64,000 nucleotides of DNA from Alnus glutinosa (Eukaryota > Streptophyta > Magnoliopsida > Fagales > Betulaceae), in the NCBI RefSeq assembly GCF_958979055.1, contig NC_084891.1, forward strand, positions 28,121,001-28,185,000. The letters are read 5' to 3'. This document shows, piece after piece, positions 51,871 through 63,272 of this stretch. Both the position numbers and the translations under genes were made by a program. Under the pieces are notes generated by a model, which was given only the letters and a program-made list of their open reading frames with translations, did not search any database and was not told where the DNA came from. The first letter of the stretch is position 1. The number at the start of each line of letters is the position of its first letter.

Positions 51871-53275
51871 CCTCGTTACCATAATTGAATCCTTAAAAGG
51901 TTTATATGTATATGTTCAAGGTGCGAACAGTGAAGAGAGACATTATATAATAGTTTAAAAGGATATTGACACAATTGTAATTTGAAAAAATATTGATAAT
52001 AGAATGGTAGTTTAAAAAGGATATACGTACTTTTTTATATATAATTTAAAAGAGAAAATATACGCTTACAACTTCTGTACAATTCCAATAACTATTTTTT
52101 CAAATTAACTATTTGATCTGTTTTGGTTAAATTTGGATCTACATATCTAATAGTTTGATTTTTTTTAAAAAAAAACCAAACAATGGTGTATAGTGTCAAC
52201 AGTGAATAGGTGAAGAACATATTTATCATTCTACAATTTAAAATTACAATTTGAATATTCTCTCTCGAAAAAAAAAAAAAAAAAAGAGAAAGAAAGAAAG
52301 AAATAAGAGGTTGATAATAGTCAAAGTTGAATGTTACAGAGAATTTGCGTAATCTGTTCGAAATGCTCCCGATTAAAGGAAGTTTTCAAATCTTGACAAT
52401 TACCGAAAAAATGAACTAAAGTTAAAAATATTTGCTTTTAAAAAATTTAAAATTACTGATTGTAGAGTTGTGGTTGGATTAATTTATAAATCACTTCATG
52501 TCGTATTAAAATGAATTCAGAATCTTTGGGATATGCCAAAAAAATAATCTAGTCATTAGAGTCAAATTCCGTTAAAACATTTGACGAATTCTGTTAAGTG
52601 TCACGTTAGCGCCAATAATATGACGATATGTGTTATTCATAATTTAAAAAAATATAAATTTATAAAACTAAAACAAACTTTAAAAAATATTTTAAACAAA
52701 AAAATGAAAAAGAAAAAAATAATAGGTGGCTGTCGGGGTGTTAGGGGTGATTCAGCCACCATAAAAGGGTTTTTTCTTTTTCTTTTTTGTTTCTATTATT
52801 TTTAAATATACAAATATTTAAGTAAATTTAATTTCCAAACTTAGGGTATTTTTGTTATTTTACAATTTTTTTTAACGATTTTGACTAATGGTGAAACTTT
52901 TACAAGAAAATGGTAGTTTAAGGACAAAGTAATTTTGATAATAAAGGGAAAGTTAGAAGAAAAATTATTAAAAATAAATAAATTTATGCTTTCACATATT
53001 ATTTTAAATGCAAGTACATTTAATAAGATGTATATCCTTACGATCAAAAAATTCAAAAAAAAAATAAAATGCAAGTACATTTGAAAGAAGTTTTTTCAAA
53101 CCAGTCAAAAAAAAAATCACTTGGGATTCATGCATTGATGCATAGGAAAAAGCCATACAAACATACTGCCCTTCTTTTTTGGGAATACAAAAGTTCAACT
53201 TACGTTACTTTATGGGAACTTCATTGACATGATTGACAGAAAAAAATTAAAATTATATATATATATAAAGGGAGC
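51871..53275. other. AT-rich spacer with a decayed MITE
   Basis: Around 52555-52990 there are 'aattccgttaaaacatttga', 'gtcacgttagcgcc', a GGTGGCTGTCGG...CAGCCACC core and a degenerate far arm. The layout matches the GGTGGC-core MITE group, but the ends cannot be fixed. The rest is AT-rich with no gene. Confidence 0.45.
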
Positions 53276-53283
53276 ATAACAAG

Positions 53284-54258
53284 TAAGGACGTAAAGGAGC
53301 TAAACTATTCGAAATCGACTTGAGTAAACTCGATTCGTGTTCGAATCAATTATTAAATGAGCTATTCGTGAACACGAAATCAAATTCGACTATTAAACAA
53401 TGCAAACTCGTATAAACTTGACTCAACTCAATTAAAATTTGTAAACTTGCTCGTATAAGGATATACTCGTTTATTAAGACTAAACTCACACACACACACA
53501 TATATATATTATAAAAATAAGTTATATATTAACAAATTAATATATAACTTATTTTTATAATATAGTATATTAATAAACAATATACTATATGTAAGCAGGA
53601 ATTAAATCACAAATAAAAATGGTCAATAAATATTAATTAGTTATACTTGTTTGGTTATATAAACATGCATATAAAATAATAAAAGTGAATAATATCAATA
53701 CTTAATTGTTAATCACTTAATCATATGATATAATGACAATTCAGATACATAATCTCATGATTCATATTATATTATCCATGTAATATAATATGACTATATG
53801 ATCATATAATAATATAATATTGTGGCATATGACATGTAATCACTGATCCACTATATCTAATGTTATAACTTATAAGTATTATCATTCGATACTTATGAAT
53901 CATTACATCACCGTCATCACGTGATCTAAGATTTAAAATCATATGAATTGTTAGATTGTATTAATCATATGATCATACATTTATACGATAATACTTATAT
54001 CATATGATCATAAATGTAATTTAATTAATTTTTATTGCTAAAATAAATAATTTGAATTGTATGATACGGGCCGAGCTCGAGCTCGGGATTGACCAAAATG
54101 ACCAAGGTCGAGCTTGAACTCGGTTAGTAAATTTTCCTAAACGAGCCGATCTCGCACACAAATTTTAAGCTCGTGTCGAGCTCGAGCTTCACTGTTACAT
54201 AAATGAGTTGAGCCCGAACAGCCAATACCCGTATAAGATCGGCTCGTTTACACCCCTA
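53284..54258. mobile_element. hAT-like non-autonomous element, 975 bp
   Basis: The right end, in reverse, reads TAGGGGTGTAAACGAGCCGA, a terminus common to plant dispersed elements. The left end TAAGGACGTAAAGGAGC is a decayed inverse. The 8-bp flanks ATAACAAG (53276-53283) and ATGGCAAG (54259-54266) agree at 6 of 8 sites. Sub-terminal regions are rich in GAGCTCGA/TCGAG words on both sides. An internal perfect inverted repeat at about 53505-53559 has arms of about 24 bp ('ataaaaataagttatatatt'). Confidence 0.65.
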
Positions 54259-54504
54259 ATGGCAAGACATTCTGAGGTGTGTCAAGAAAACATGCAGCTA
54301 ATGGTACACAAATTCCGTTAAGAGTATGTAATCTTGTAATATATAAAATTAGACACTAAATGATGTACCTCTAGTTTGGTTAAGATTGTGAAAAGTGGCA
54401 TTTTAGGGTGATTGAGATTATACAGAAAGCCCAAATCCAATGCCCCACAAAATTTGAACGCCAAGAAGTGCCGAAGGGCAAGGAGAGTCAAATGTCACCC
54501 AATG

Positions 54505-57042
54505 TCAGTTCTTCCTCGTCATTACTGACATTAAACTCTCCAACTCCTGGACATCCGCAAGTTCGATGAAGCTTAAACACAATGTAAATTCTTCCCTCCC
54601 ACAACTGTAAGAACATCCATCGACTCCTCCGCATGTTTGATGTAGCTTCAACACAATTTCTTTGGTATCCATGGCGTCTCCTTCCATCGTTAATATTGGC
54701 TTTCCGTCCTTCATCTCGATGAAAAAGGTGTCAATTCCTGCGAATAAAATTGGTTTTTTCACTTACTAAAAAAACAAATAAAATTGCAATAATAAAGGTA
54801 TCATGTTAAAATCCCCCCTCCAAGGCCACAATTCACTAGTTAAATTCCACGCCTCACTTTGGTTCCTCATAATTGGGTTTTTTTTTTTTTTTTTAAAGTA
54901 ATTATTCTTCATTGGTTAATAGCTGGACACGTACACATACAACACTAACTAACCCTTAATGGAGTTTCTGGTCATTGTTCTTTTTCACGTAAAATAAACG
55001 AGTTTATTTTTCGCACATCATCTCACATTAGTATTTAAAAAATGTCAAGTCAATCAATATAAAAATAAAATAAATGTGATAAATGATTGTGAATAGTAAT
55101 ATTACTCTGTTTAAATTATCCTTAAACCCCGAATACCAAAAATGTAATTAATCCTAATGATAATTTAATTAGAATATATTAATTACCTTTTATTAATTAT
55201 CAGCCCTCCAAGAAAAAAATCCTAACTCTGCCAATGTCAGTAACTCATATGAAATTTCATATACTAGAGGAAAAAAAGGGCTACCTACAATGACTCAAAA
55301 GTGGCTATTTATAATATCCTAAGATCCTAGCCCTTCATCTTTCATAGAACAAATAAATCTTAGGAAAAAGGCTCCTACGTGTAACTGTTGTGCAGGAGCC
55401 TAAAGACATGGAGTGGATTTCAGGTGGAACTCGTGTGCATGTCTCTAGAAAAGTGCATAGCAGTTGCACCGATCACTCCTCTAAATCTTAATCATCCAAC
55501 TTCATTAAAAGTCACATGCTAGTCACTTGACTTCTGTGCGTACTAAATACACAAAACTGGTCGTGAGATAGCTACCTAGCACTAATTAAAATAAAACAAC
55601 AAATAAAAAAAGAAAACTAGTAATAAGTGACAAAATTAATTAAATGAAATAATTATTTGGTACCTCGTCCAAGAGAGCAAACAATACCGGCCAGCCACTT
55701 GACTTCGAGACCCTTCTGACGCAACCTCACTACAAGCTTCTGCAAGAATAAATCAATATACACCAAACGATCCAGTTTAGACCCGGCCGAACTTATTACT
55801 AAAGAATCAAACATAACTAATATTCATAAACCAATACAAAGTTTTCTAAAAAATTAACTTTAAACCCTAAAGAGAGGAAAGAGGAAAACAGCAAAATCTA
55901 ACCCTTCCCTGAAAGTAATCGCGACCCATCTCAAAATTTGTATGAAGTGAATTAAAACAAAACTCATCACAAAACACGTTTTTAAAAAACTAACCTAAGC
56001 ATCAAACAAACCAACACAACGGAGATCTTTTATCATAGCACAAAAACGAAATAACTAAAATAATTACCAAGACTACGGATGCACTAATATAAATTTTCAG
56101 GCCACAGACCAGAAGCTTGTGTTCCTTAAAGCATAAGAAAATGAACCCTCTCTTAAACCTCAACCCATTTACAATTCTTACACAAAATGAATGAAATATC
56201 AAACATCTGTATGTATTCAAAGGATACCAAACACTCCATTCCCTCCCTTTATTTTCATTTTCCTTAGAAGCAATCAACTTCAAAGCATTTTAATTTTAAT
56301 TTATTACTTTTTATATCACATCAATAAATTTTAATTACTATTCAAATATAAAAAATCGTTACATTACAATTTACTTTTTTTACTTCTATTCATACAAATT
56401 CTTTATACTTTATATCACATCGATCACTTTGTACTACTATTCAAAAACATAATTCAACTCAACATTTTTTACCGAACATCCCAAAGTATTCGTTTTCAGC
56501 TCAGTGAATTGATTTTCAAGGTAGGTTACACGTGTGGAAAATGATATTCATCCTCTTTTTTAATTAATGGGGAATTATCCACGGATTTTTCCGCTCCATG
56601 ATATACTTCTTATGTGCAAAAGTAAGAATAACAATATATTACGAGTTTAGACAGTCTAAATCGAGCTTTCCTCTGAAGTTTAAACAGTGCATTAGGTTCT
56701 CATGCCATAACAATCGGCACTAAAATGTCCATATATTCTTTCCCCACGATTTACCATATCAAGATCTTATTAGATCTGACGCATTCATTATTCGGTCTTG
56801 CATTGTTTGACAGTAAATCAAAACATTACAACGATACCTAAAACACGCCTGTATCTTTGACACTATGAACTACTCAAATTCCCAACTCCTAACAATAGTT
56901 AATTGATAACCTGTCTCGGTTGAACGCCCCGGTTCAAAGTGGCGGAGGCGTTGTCGTTCAACTTTGTGGCGCCGGGTTCGTCTTTGGGATTGAGAATGGT
57001 AGAGTTCGAATTTGGCTTCATGTCGATGGGGTTCGGATTCAT
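54505..57042 (-). CDS. Unrecognised small gene, 3 exons, 146 aa
   Basis: Minus-strand exons 56911-57042, 55664-55739 and 54505-54737 have consistent GT/AG sites. They join in frame to 441 nt, with an ATG start and a TGA stop. The N-terminus (MNPNPIDMKPNSNST, about 44 residues) is polar and low-complexity. The middle reads KLVVRLRQKGLEVKWLAGIV. The C-terminal 77 residues start IDTFFIEMKDGKP and contain a Cys-rich loop CGGVDGCSYSCG before two acidic helices ending SLMSVMTRKN. I do not recognise the family. It has no signal peptide and no clear membrane segment, and could be cytosolic or nuclear. Three exons agreeing in phase make chance unlikely but not impossible. It could also be a decayed paralogue of a larger protein. 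Intron 1 is about 1.17 kb and intron 2 about 0.93 kb. Confidence 0.6.
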
Positions 57043-57153
57043 CGTATACAAGTTGGGGTATGAAGAAGAAAAATCGAGACAAAAAGAAAGCACTGAACGG
57101 CGGATTAGGGTTTATTTTTGCTTCTCAGAGCGAAAAAGAGAAGAAAAAAGTCG

Positions 57154-57216
57154 AGAATGAATGTTTGGACAACATTAAAAAAACAGGTGTTTTAATGTTG
57201 TCCAGACATTCATTCT
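57154..57216. repeat. Near-perfect 63-bp hairpin
   Basis: AGAATGAATGTTTGGACAAC...and GTTGTCCAGACATTCATTCT form a stem of about 26 bp with one mismatch, closed by a loop of about 10 bases (aaacaggtg). It lies about 110 bp upstream of the 146-aa gene's ATG on the minus strand, so it may be in that gene's leader or promoter. Confidence 0.9.
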
Positions 57217-57255
57217 TATAGATAGCAATTAACCATACTATCCTCGAAAGAGGAT

Positions 57256-57845
57256 CGGGGTAATTACAGTTAATGTTCCCCCTAAACTATCAATTGTGTC
57301 AATGTTTCTCCATAAACTACAAAAAAATGTCAGTCCCCCTAATGACAAAAATACCCTTCATAAAATTATTAAAATAAAAATTGAAAAAATATAAAATAAC
57401 AAAAATTTATACAAAAAAATAATAATAATAATAATTAAAAACTGGTTTTTTTTAATTCAGTTATTTTTCGTTTTTTTTTATTTATTAAAATTTATTAAAA
57501 AACTGCTTTTTCTTTTTTCTTTTTTTTTTTTAAAAAAAAAAAAAATTGTTTTTATAATTTTCTGTTGTTTTTAATTATTTTTTCCTTTTTTATTTAATTT
57601 GTTTTTTAAAAATAATTTTTTTAGTTTTTTTATTTGTTTTTTAGTTTTATTTTTATTTTTTCAAATTTATAAAGACATTTTTGTCTTATTGAAAAAAATT
57701 TAGGGTCATTTTTATCTTTTTGTTGGTCTTATGGGGGACATTGATTTTTTTGGTAGTTTGAGGGGAGATATTGACAATTAGTAGTTTGGGGGATACATTG
57801 ACAATTGAGTAGTAATTTGAGGGGATGTAAGTATTTTTTAAATTG
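57256..57845. mobile_element. Foldback MITE, about 590 bp
   Basis: The left part holds 'atgttccccctaaactatca', 'gtcaatgtttctcc' and 'aaaaatacccttc'. The right part mirrors it with 'tagtttgggggatacattga', 'gagatattgacaatt', 'gggggacattgat' and 'gggtcatttttatc'. The arms are imperfect and about 110-130 bp long. Between them lies very AT-rich, poly-A/poly-T sequence. Exact ends and target duplication were not resolved. Confidence 0.6.
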
Positions 57846-57974
57846 TATTATTTTATCAGCGGTTGACACGTGGCAAACCGTTAATATTTGAACAAAAAAT
57901 GTAATATAGTTATTAAACGGGTTTTTACCCCTAACTCAGGCATCACCTATGAAACAAATGAAAACTCAGGTACT

Positions 57975-58573
57975 AATAGGGTATTTAACCCTAAAATTTA
58001 TTCTAACTTTGTTCTTGTAATTAGAAAAAGTATACGCTTCTCACATAAAAAAATGAAACATCATATTTATATAGATAGGGTTGAACAATGTTCCTCCAGA
58101 CTAATTTGTAAGAAATTTTTGTCATAAATTGCCTCCTATATTGAATAAAAGAAAAAAGGAAAACTGCAAAATTAATTCATATAGTTGGCCTAATTTACAA
58201 ATCACTCTCATGTGGTAAGCAAAAATGAAAATTTACTCCATAAAGTAAATTTATGGAGTAAATTTCCGTTTACAACAATAGGGTATTTAACCCTAAAATT
58301 TATTATAACTTTGTTCTTGCAATTAGAAAAAGTATATGCTTCTCACATAAAAAATGACACATCATATTTATATAGATAGGGTTGAACAATGTTCCTCCAA
58401 ACTAATTTGTAATAAATCTTTGTCCTAATTTGCCTCCTAAATTGAATAATAATATAAAAAAGAAAAATTAATTCATGTAGTTGGCATAATTTACAAATCA
58501 CTTTCATGTGGTAAGCAAAAAAGACAATTTATTCCCTAAAGTAAATTTAGAGAGTAAATTTTTGTTTACAACT
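57975..58573. repeat. Direct tandem duplication, about 300-bp period
   Basis: Two head-to-tail copies start 'aatagggtatttaaccctaa' at 57975 and 58277. They stay aligned through 'cttctcacataaaaaa', 'gataggggttgaac'-like and 'acaatgttcctcca' blocks to 'gtttacaac'. They are diverged by roughly 10 percent, so the duplication is not recent. Confidence 0.88.
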
Positions 58574-58574
58574 T

Positions 58575-59060
58575 AACAGAATATACATATATATTTTTTT
58601 GTTGGGAAGAACATAATCAGTTTGGTTATCACGTTAGAACCAATAAAAGTGCCACACACGTCACCCATTAATAAAATATATATATATTAAAAATATAAAT
58701 ATATAAAACTTAAAATACAATTTAAAAAAGAAAAAAAGACATTCACCCCTCATTGGATGCCCAACCCTAAGATGGCCGGAGGTGGCTTGCGACCATCCGT
58801 AAATCAGGCTAGCGCAAGGCACCCTCAGCCCATGGGGTAGCCCCGAGCCTCGACCACCTCTAGGTGGGCCACCCCCACGAGGTGGGGGTGGTTGACCAAC
58901 TCCTTTCTTCTTCTTTTTTTTTTGTGTTTTTTTTTTTAAAAAAATAATAATTTTGTTAATTTAATATTTATATTATTATTATTATTTAAGAGTGACCCGT
59001 GTCATATTTTTACTTAGCTTGATACGACAATCAAACAGATTTTAGTAAATTATCATTTTC
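58575..59060. mobile_element. Decayed MITE with GGTGGC-rich core
   Basis: An AT-rich arm with 'gttagaacc' and 'cacacacgtcac' is followed by a GC-rich core at 58745-58905 containing GGAGGTGGC, AGGTGGGCCACCCCC and AGGTGGGGGTGG. Poly-T and a second arm with 'gtgacccgtgtcat' come next. The composition and order match the elements at 25595 and 50707. The ends are too decayed to fix. Confidence 0.5.
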
Positions 59061-59417
59061 ACCTGGCATATAAATTTCTGAATTATTTTTTATTTTTTAA
59101 TATAACATTGAGCTAAATTAGTCAAGCCCGGACTACTTTTACCTAAAAAAAAAAAAAACTGTGGAATCAGCTCGGCAGCGTATCTTTTTGCCACGTGGTC
59201 CACTGAAACAATCTTAAGCACCGAAACTTCCGTGCTCGTGTATTGAAATTTACACACAAGACTACCCAGGAAAAAAAAAATTATTCCTCCACAATTAACC
59301 GATTCTCGCTGTTCCATCTTTCTGGTCTCTCTGCGTCCCAAAAGAACACGAGCAAACAAGAAAACCTGCCCTGTTCTTCTCTGGATCTAACAGAGAAAAC
59401 CACACCTCCAATCAGCG

Positions 59418-62400
59418 ATGCAACAAGGAGATTACAGCTCCGCTCCATACTATCAATACCCACACTTCCAAAACCAAAACCCAAACCCTAACCCTAGCCC
59501 TAGCCCCTCTGATCCTTTACCGAACCCTTACGCCTCCGCGCCACCCTTCACCTCCGGCTATTCTCCCTCCGATTACTCCGTTTATCCCTCCACGTACCCT
59601 CCGTTTTCTCAAAATCCCGATCCTGTTCCTGCCCCTGCTCCTCCCCCTCCCCCTCCAACTGCTCCTTCGTACACCCCAACCACAAACCCCAATCTGCCCT
59701 CTTCGTTCCCTCCTTTCGAGTCCCACGTGCCCTACCAACCGCCCAATCAGCAGCAGCCCTATTATCCACCGTACGATCAGCATCAGACTGCTCCGAATTA
59801 TGCCCCTCCTTCAACCTCGATCCTCCCGAACCCTTCCCCAATTCCGAATCCCTACTCGGCTCCGTACAGCCACGCCAACGCGTCGACCCCTCCAGTATAC
59901 GATAACCCCTACGAGAGTTCTGTGAAATTCGATTCCACCGGTGCGTATTTCGACGAGTACGGAGGATTCGGTAGGAGCCGGTCCGATTTGGGGCCTGATC
60001 CGTACAGGAAGCGATCGGAGAGCGTGTCGCGGTATGACAGCGACGGTGTGTATGCGTACGAGGGGCCGAAGGCGGAGCCGTATGGGGCTCGTGGCACAGC
60101 ACCGAAGTCGTCGACATGGGCGGCGTTCGATGACTATGGGAGGTCGATCAGCTTTGGTTCTGGGAAGGATTCCCCTGTGAATTCGAGCAAGATCGTGAGG
60201 GCGGTGCCTAAAGCTGAGACTCAGCAAGACGTGAAGAGCGGGGTCCAGAAGTTTCGGGTCAAGTTGTTGGCCGAAAGTCTTGGTCAGAGTACCATGGATG
60301 TGCTCTGCCAGGTATGAGTTTCAATATGGTTCGGTTTTGTTTAAAGCATCCGTTGTTTTATAAGTCTTCGAAATATAGGTATACAAGACCAAATTGATTT
60401 TTTGATTGGTAACTTCTATGTATCATCCCAATATCAATCAGGTCCTAGGATTGAATTGTTTTGAATTTTAGTCTATCAAGTGTTTGAGATATGATAAATT
60501 CCTAGCATTTATTTCTGTTCATCGGTCGGTGTCTTCAATTTTGGTGAGATGAAAATTATTATCAAAATGCATAATATTAGCTTTTTTACTTGCAACTTGC
60601 AAGTCTTCAACAGATTGTTTGTCCCTGGATCGAAGTTGAACTTCTGGACATTTTAGTTTTTCTGATTCAGTGGTGTCACTGAACCTTTATGGGGGTTTAG
60701 ACTCATCTTGGATAACTAAGGTTTTTCCAGAGCTACTGAGAATTTATGACCAATCACAATACGTTTCCGTGCTTTTTACATTTTTTGTGTGTTGGATGGC
60801 TATGTTGAGCTCATAATTGGATCACACCTTTCTCTTTCAGATTGGTTTGGATGGAATTCGCATGCTTGATCCTGGTACCAGTAGGACATTGAGAATATAT
60901 CCCCTCGAGACCATTACAAGATGTGAAGTGAGTTGGTTGATTTCAGCTGAATTTCTTTCTATGTCCAATCGTTGGGTTATGATTAAGATATATGTTATTG
61001 TTTCATTTAGGTTACCGATTCATCTACGCTTGCATTTTGGTCCAAGAGCTCGGTGGACATTGAGCCCAGACGTATCAGATTGCAATCAAATAGCTACACT
61101 ACCAATACCCTTCTGGACACGGTGACTGCTGCCACTGTACAGGTAGGGAGTCCTACCAGTAGTATGTCCTGTTTTACAATAATAGTGATATTGGCTTGTC
61201 ATTTGTGCGGCTCAATATAACAAACAAAAACCAAGGCAACACACATTAATCTCGCTGAGGTTTTAGTTCTTTTGTGTTTGCCTTCTGAAAGTCAGAAAGC
61301 ATATGAAACACATGATTTCTCTCTCTTTTTAAATCTTAGCTTAGCATTTTTTTATTGATAAATTACACGTGTATTGATGGATCTTGAAGTGATGACCTCG
61401 CCATCCAGTCTATCCTTGGTTTTGCGTTTTTCGTCAACCATCAAGTGTACTTGCGTTTTTGTTTTTCTACTCTGTAATGTTGGCTGCGGTTTCCACGTTT
61501 TATGACGTGCAAGTGCTTTTTATTATGTGCTTTCTGCTTTTTTTTATGTTCCAGTTTCCCATATCAATGACTGAATAATTGTGGTCCTCTGAGTTTGAGC
61601 TGGCTAGTTTATGGAGATTGGGCCATGTGTCTGAGTTTGCAAAGCTGGGCAATGTACTTCTTGAATGAAGATTTGAATTATCATATATCTCTCTATTTGA
61701 ACAGAAAGAGGTGAAGAAATTACAATTTAGGTACTTAGTAAATACTGTTGGGGAGTGAAAAGGTCAGTTTTAGTAATTGCAATGAATAAGGCTTGTCTTA
61801 CTTCATTGCACCCCCAGGGGGCTGCGGTGTGTGCTTTTATTACCATGATAATGATCTTGGTATTCATGTACTTCCACATAAACTATGTTTTCATGGTGAC
61901 TAGTACCAGTTCATTTGCAGTAGTCAGATACGCTCCTTTCCTTCAATTATAACTGCATAGAAGTGGTTAATAACAGTGTTCATTTTTTCTCATGTGCACA
62001 CTTGCATGTGTAAATATGCATGTTTATGATGTGGTATAATAAAAAAAGCCCTGCATGTGGTCCATGTGGATACCTCTATTTGTTGTTTTTGTTCCCAACT
62101 TTCAATTTTCAAGGATAGTTCTTTCAAGACTGGATGTGTGTTGGTGATGCATGATTTCCCTCTTATTCGTTGTTATGCAGATAAAGGAGATGGGTGGAAG
62201 TAGCAGGCCTTCTGATTCTTTAAAGACAAATGAACAGCCTGCAGAAAAGAAGAAAGGTCTTGGCGATTGGATGAACTTGATGAAGCCTGTCAATGAGGAG
62301 AAAGAGCATTGGGTAAAATTAGTACCTAGAAATATTTTCTGCAGGCTTTGGTAGTTTTTGGAAATGCTTTTGACTATTGCATATGAAAATTTTTTCCATG

Positions 62401-63272
62401 TAAAGATGTTTTGTTTAAGCCATCAGTTTTGTCGGTTGGCAATTAATCATTGATTTTTGAAAATAATAATGTCCATTCAGTTAGCTCAACTAATAAATAT
62501 GATTTGCGCCTTCTTGCCTATTATGGTGTCTTTGGAGGGAAATACAGTGATAGAAGTTTCGAGGACTGAGGGAGGATGTTGGCAGAACTGTCTTTATTTT
62601 TCAATACTCTATATTTGGACATGCGTTTTTATCTCCTTTGGTGCTTAGCTTTCACAATTTTTTTTTTCTTCTTATTTTAGCTAGGTGTTTCTCTTGTATA
62701 CTTCTTGTGCACCTGGGTTGCGATTTTTGCTATTAATGATATTTTGATTACTTATGAAAATAAATATGATTTGCAAACCTAACTATATGTATTTCTTTTT
62801 TCTAATCTGACAAGTTCTCCCATGGAAATTCTGTCAGAATTTATAGGGCTTAATAGAGTTTCCATAATTGTTTTAATATTTTTTTTTCTTGCGCATACCC
62901 ATTCACCACTGTATATCTATTTATATTGAAATCAGTTTATATAGTATTATTTACTTTTTGGCTTGTAAATCCATTGAGTTCTTGGTCTTTATTATTTTTT
63001 TTATTTTTTCCATTAGGTACCTGATGAAGCAGTTTCAAAGTGTACTGGGTGTGGGACAGATTTTGGAGCTTTTGTGCGTAAGGTAACTTTTCATGTTTTT
63101 AAAAATGAATTATCTTGTTGTGCATTCTTGGTGACCTTATGGTTTTCCTCCTTATTTTCAGCATCACTGCAGGAACTGCGGAGATATTTTCTGTGACAAG
63201 TGCACCCATGGTAGGATTGCTTTAACTGCTGAGGAGAATGCTCAGCCTGTTAGAGTTTGTGACCGATGCATG
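59418..63272 (+). CDS. FREE1: FREE1 (FYVE domain protein required for endosomal sorting 1), first 474 residues; 3' end outside window
   Basis: FREE1 is a plant-specific ESCRT component that binds PI3P and ubiquitin on multivesicular bodies. It is needed for vacuolar sorting and also acts in autophagy and ABA signalling. Exons 59418-60311, 60841-60927, 61011-61142, 62181-62312, 63017-63082 and 63162-63272 join in frame. The N-terminal 170 residues are Pro/Tyr/Asn/Ser-rich and disordered, with a PTAP motif at 80-83, the type of site used to bind VPS23/TSG101. A conserved Tyr/Gly/Ser region follows, then a domain starting KFRVKLLAESLG. The FYVE zinc finger has WVPD (from 415), RKHHCR (436-441) and VRVC; the CxxC pairs are present. 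The start MQQGDYSS matches the family. The last exon(s), about 130 residues with a coiled coil in relatives, lie beyond 64000. Confidence 0.95.

Larger units (their letters stand above)
57043..59417. other. Spacer before FREE1, packed with repeats
   Basis: Contains the hairpin at 57154-57216, a foldback MITE at about 57256-57845, the tandem duplication 57975-58573 and a GGTGGC-core MITE-like block around 58575-59060. FREE1 upstream sequence follows, with a CT-rich leader (59281-59417). No additional gene is seen. Confidence 0.55.

Noticed and set aside
59460-59505. Telomere-like AAACCCTAACCCTAGCCC run
   Set aside because: It is in frame within the FREE1 coding sequence and encodes the Asn-Pro/Ser-Pro repeats, so it is not an interstitial telomere or a promoter box.
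59509-60227. Long minus-strand frames (88, 189 and 138 codons) opposite FREE1 exon 1
   Set aside because: Antisense shadows of the GC-rich, Pro-rich FREE1 first exon. They lack family resemblance.
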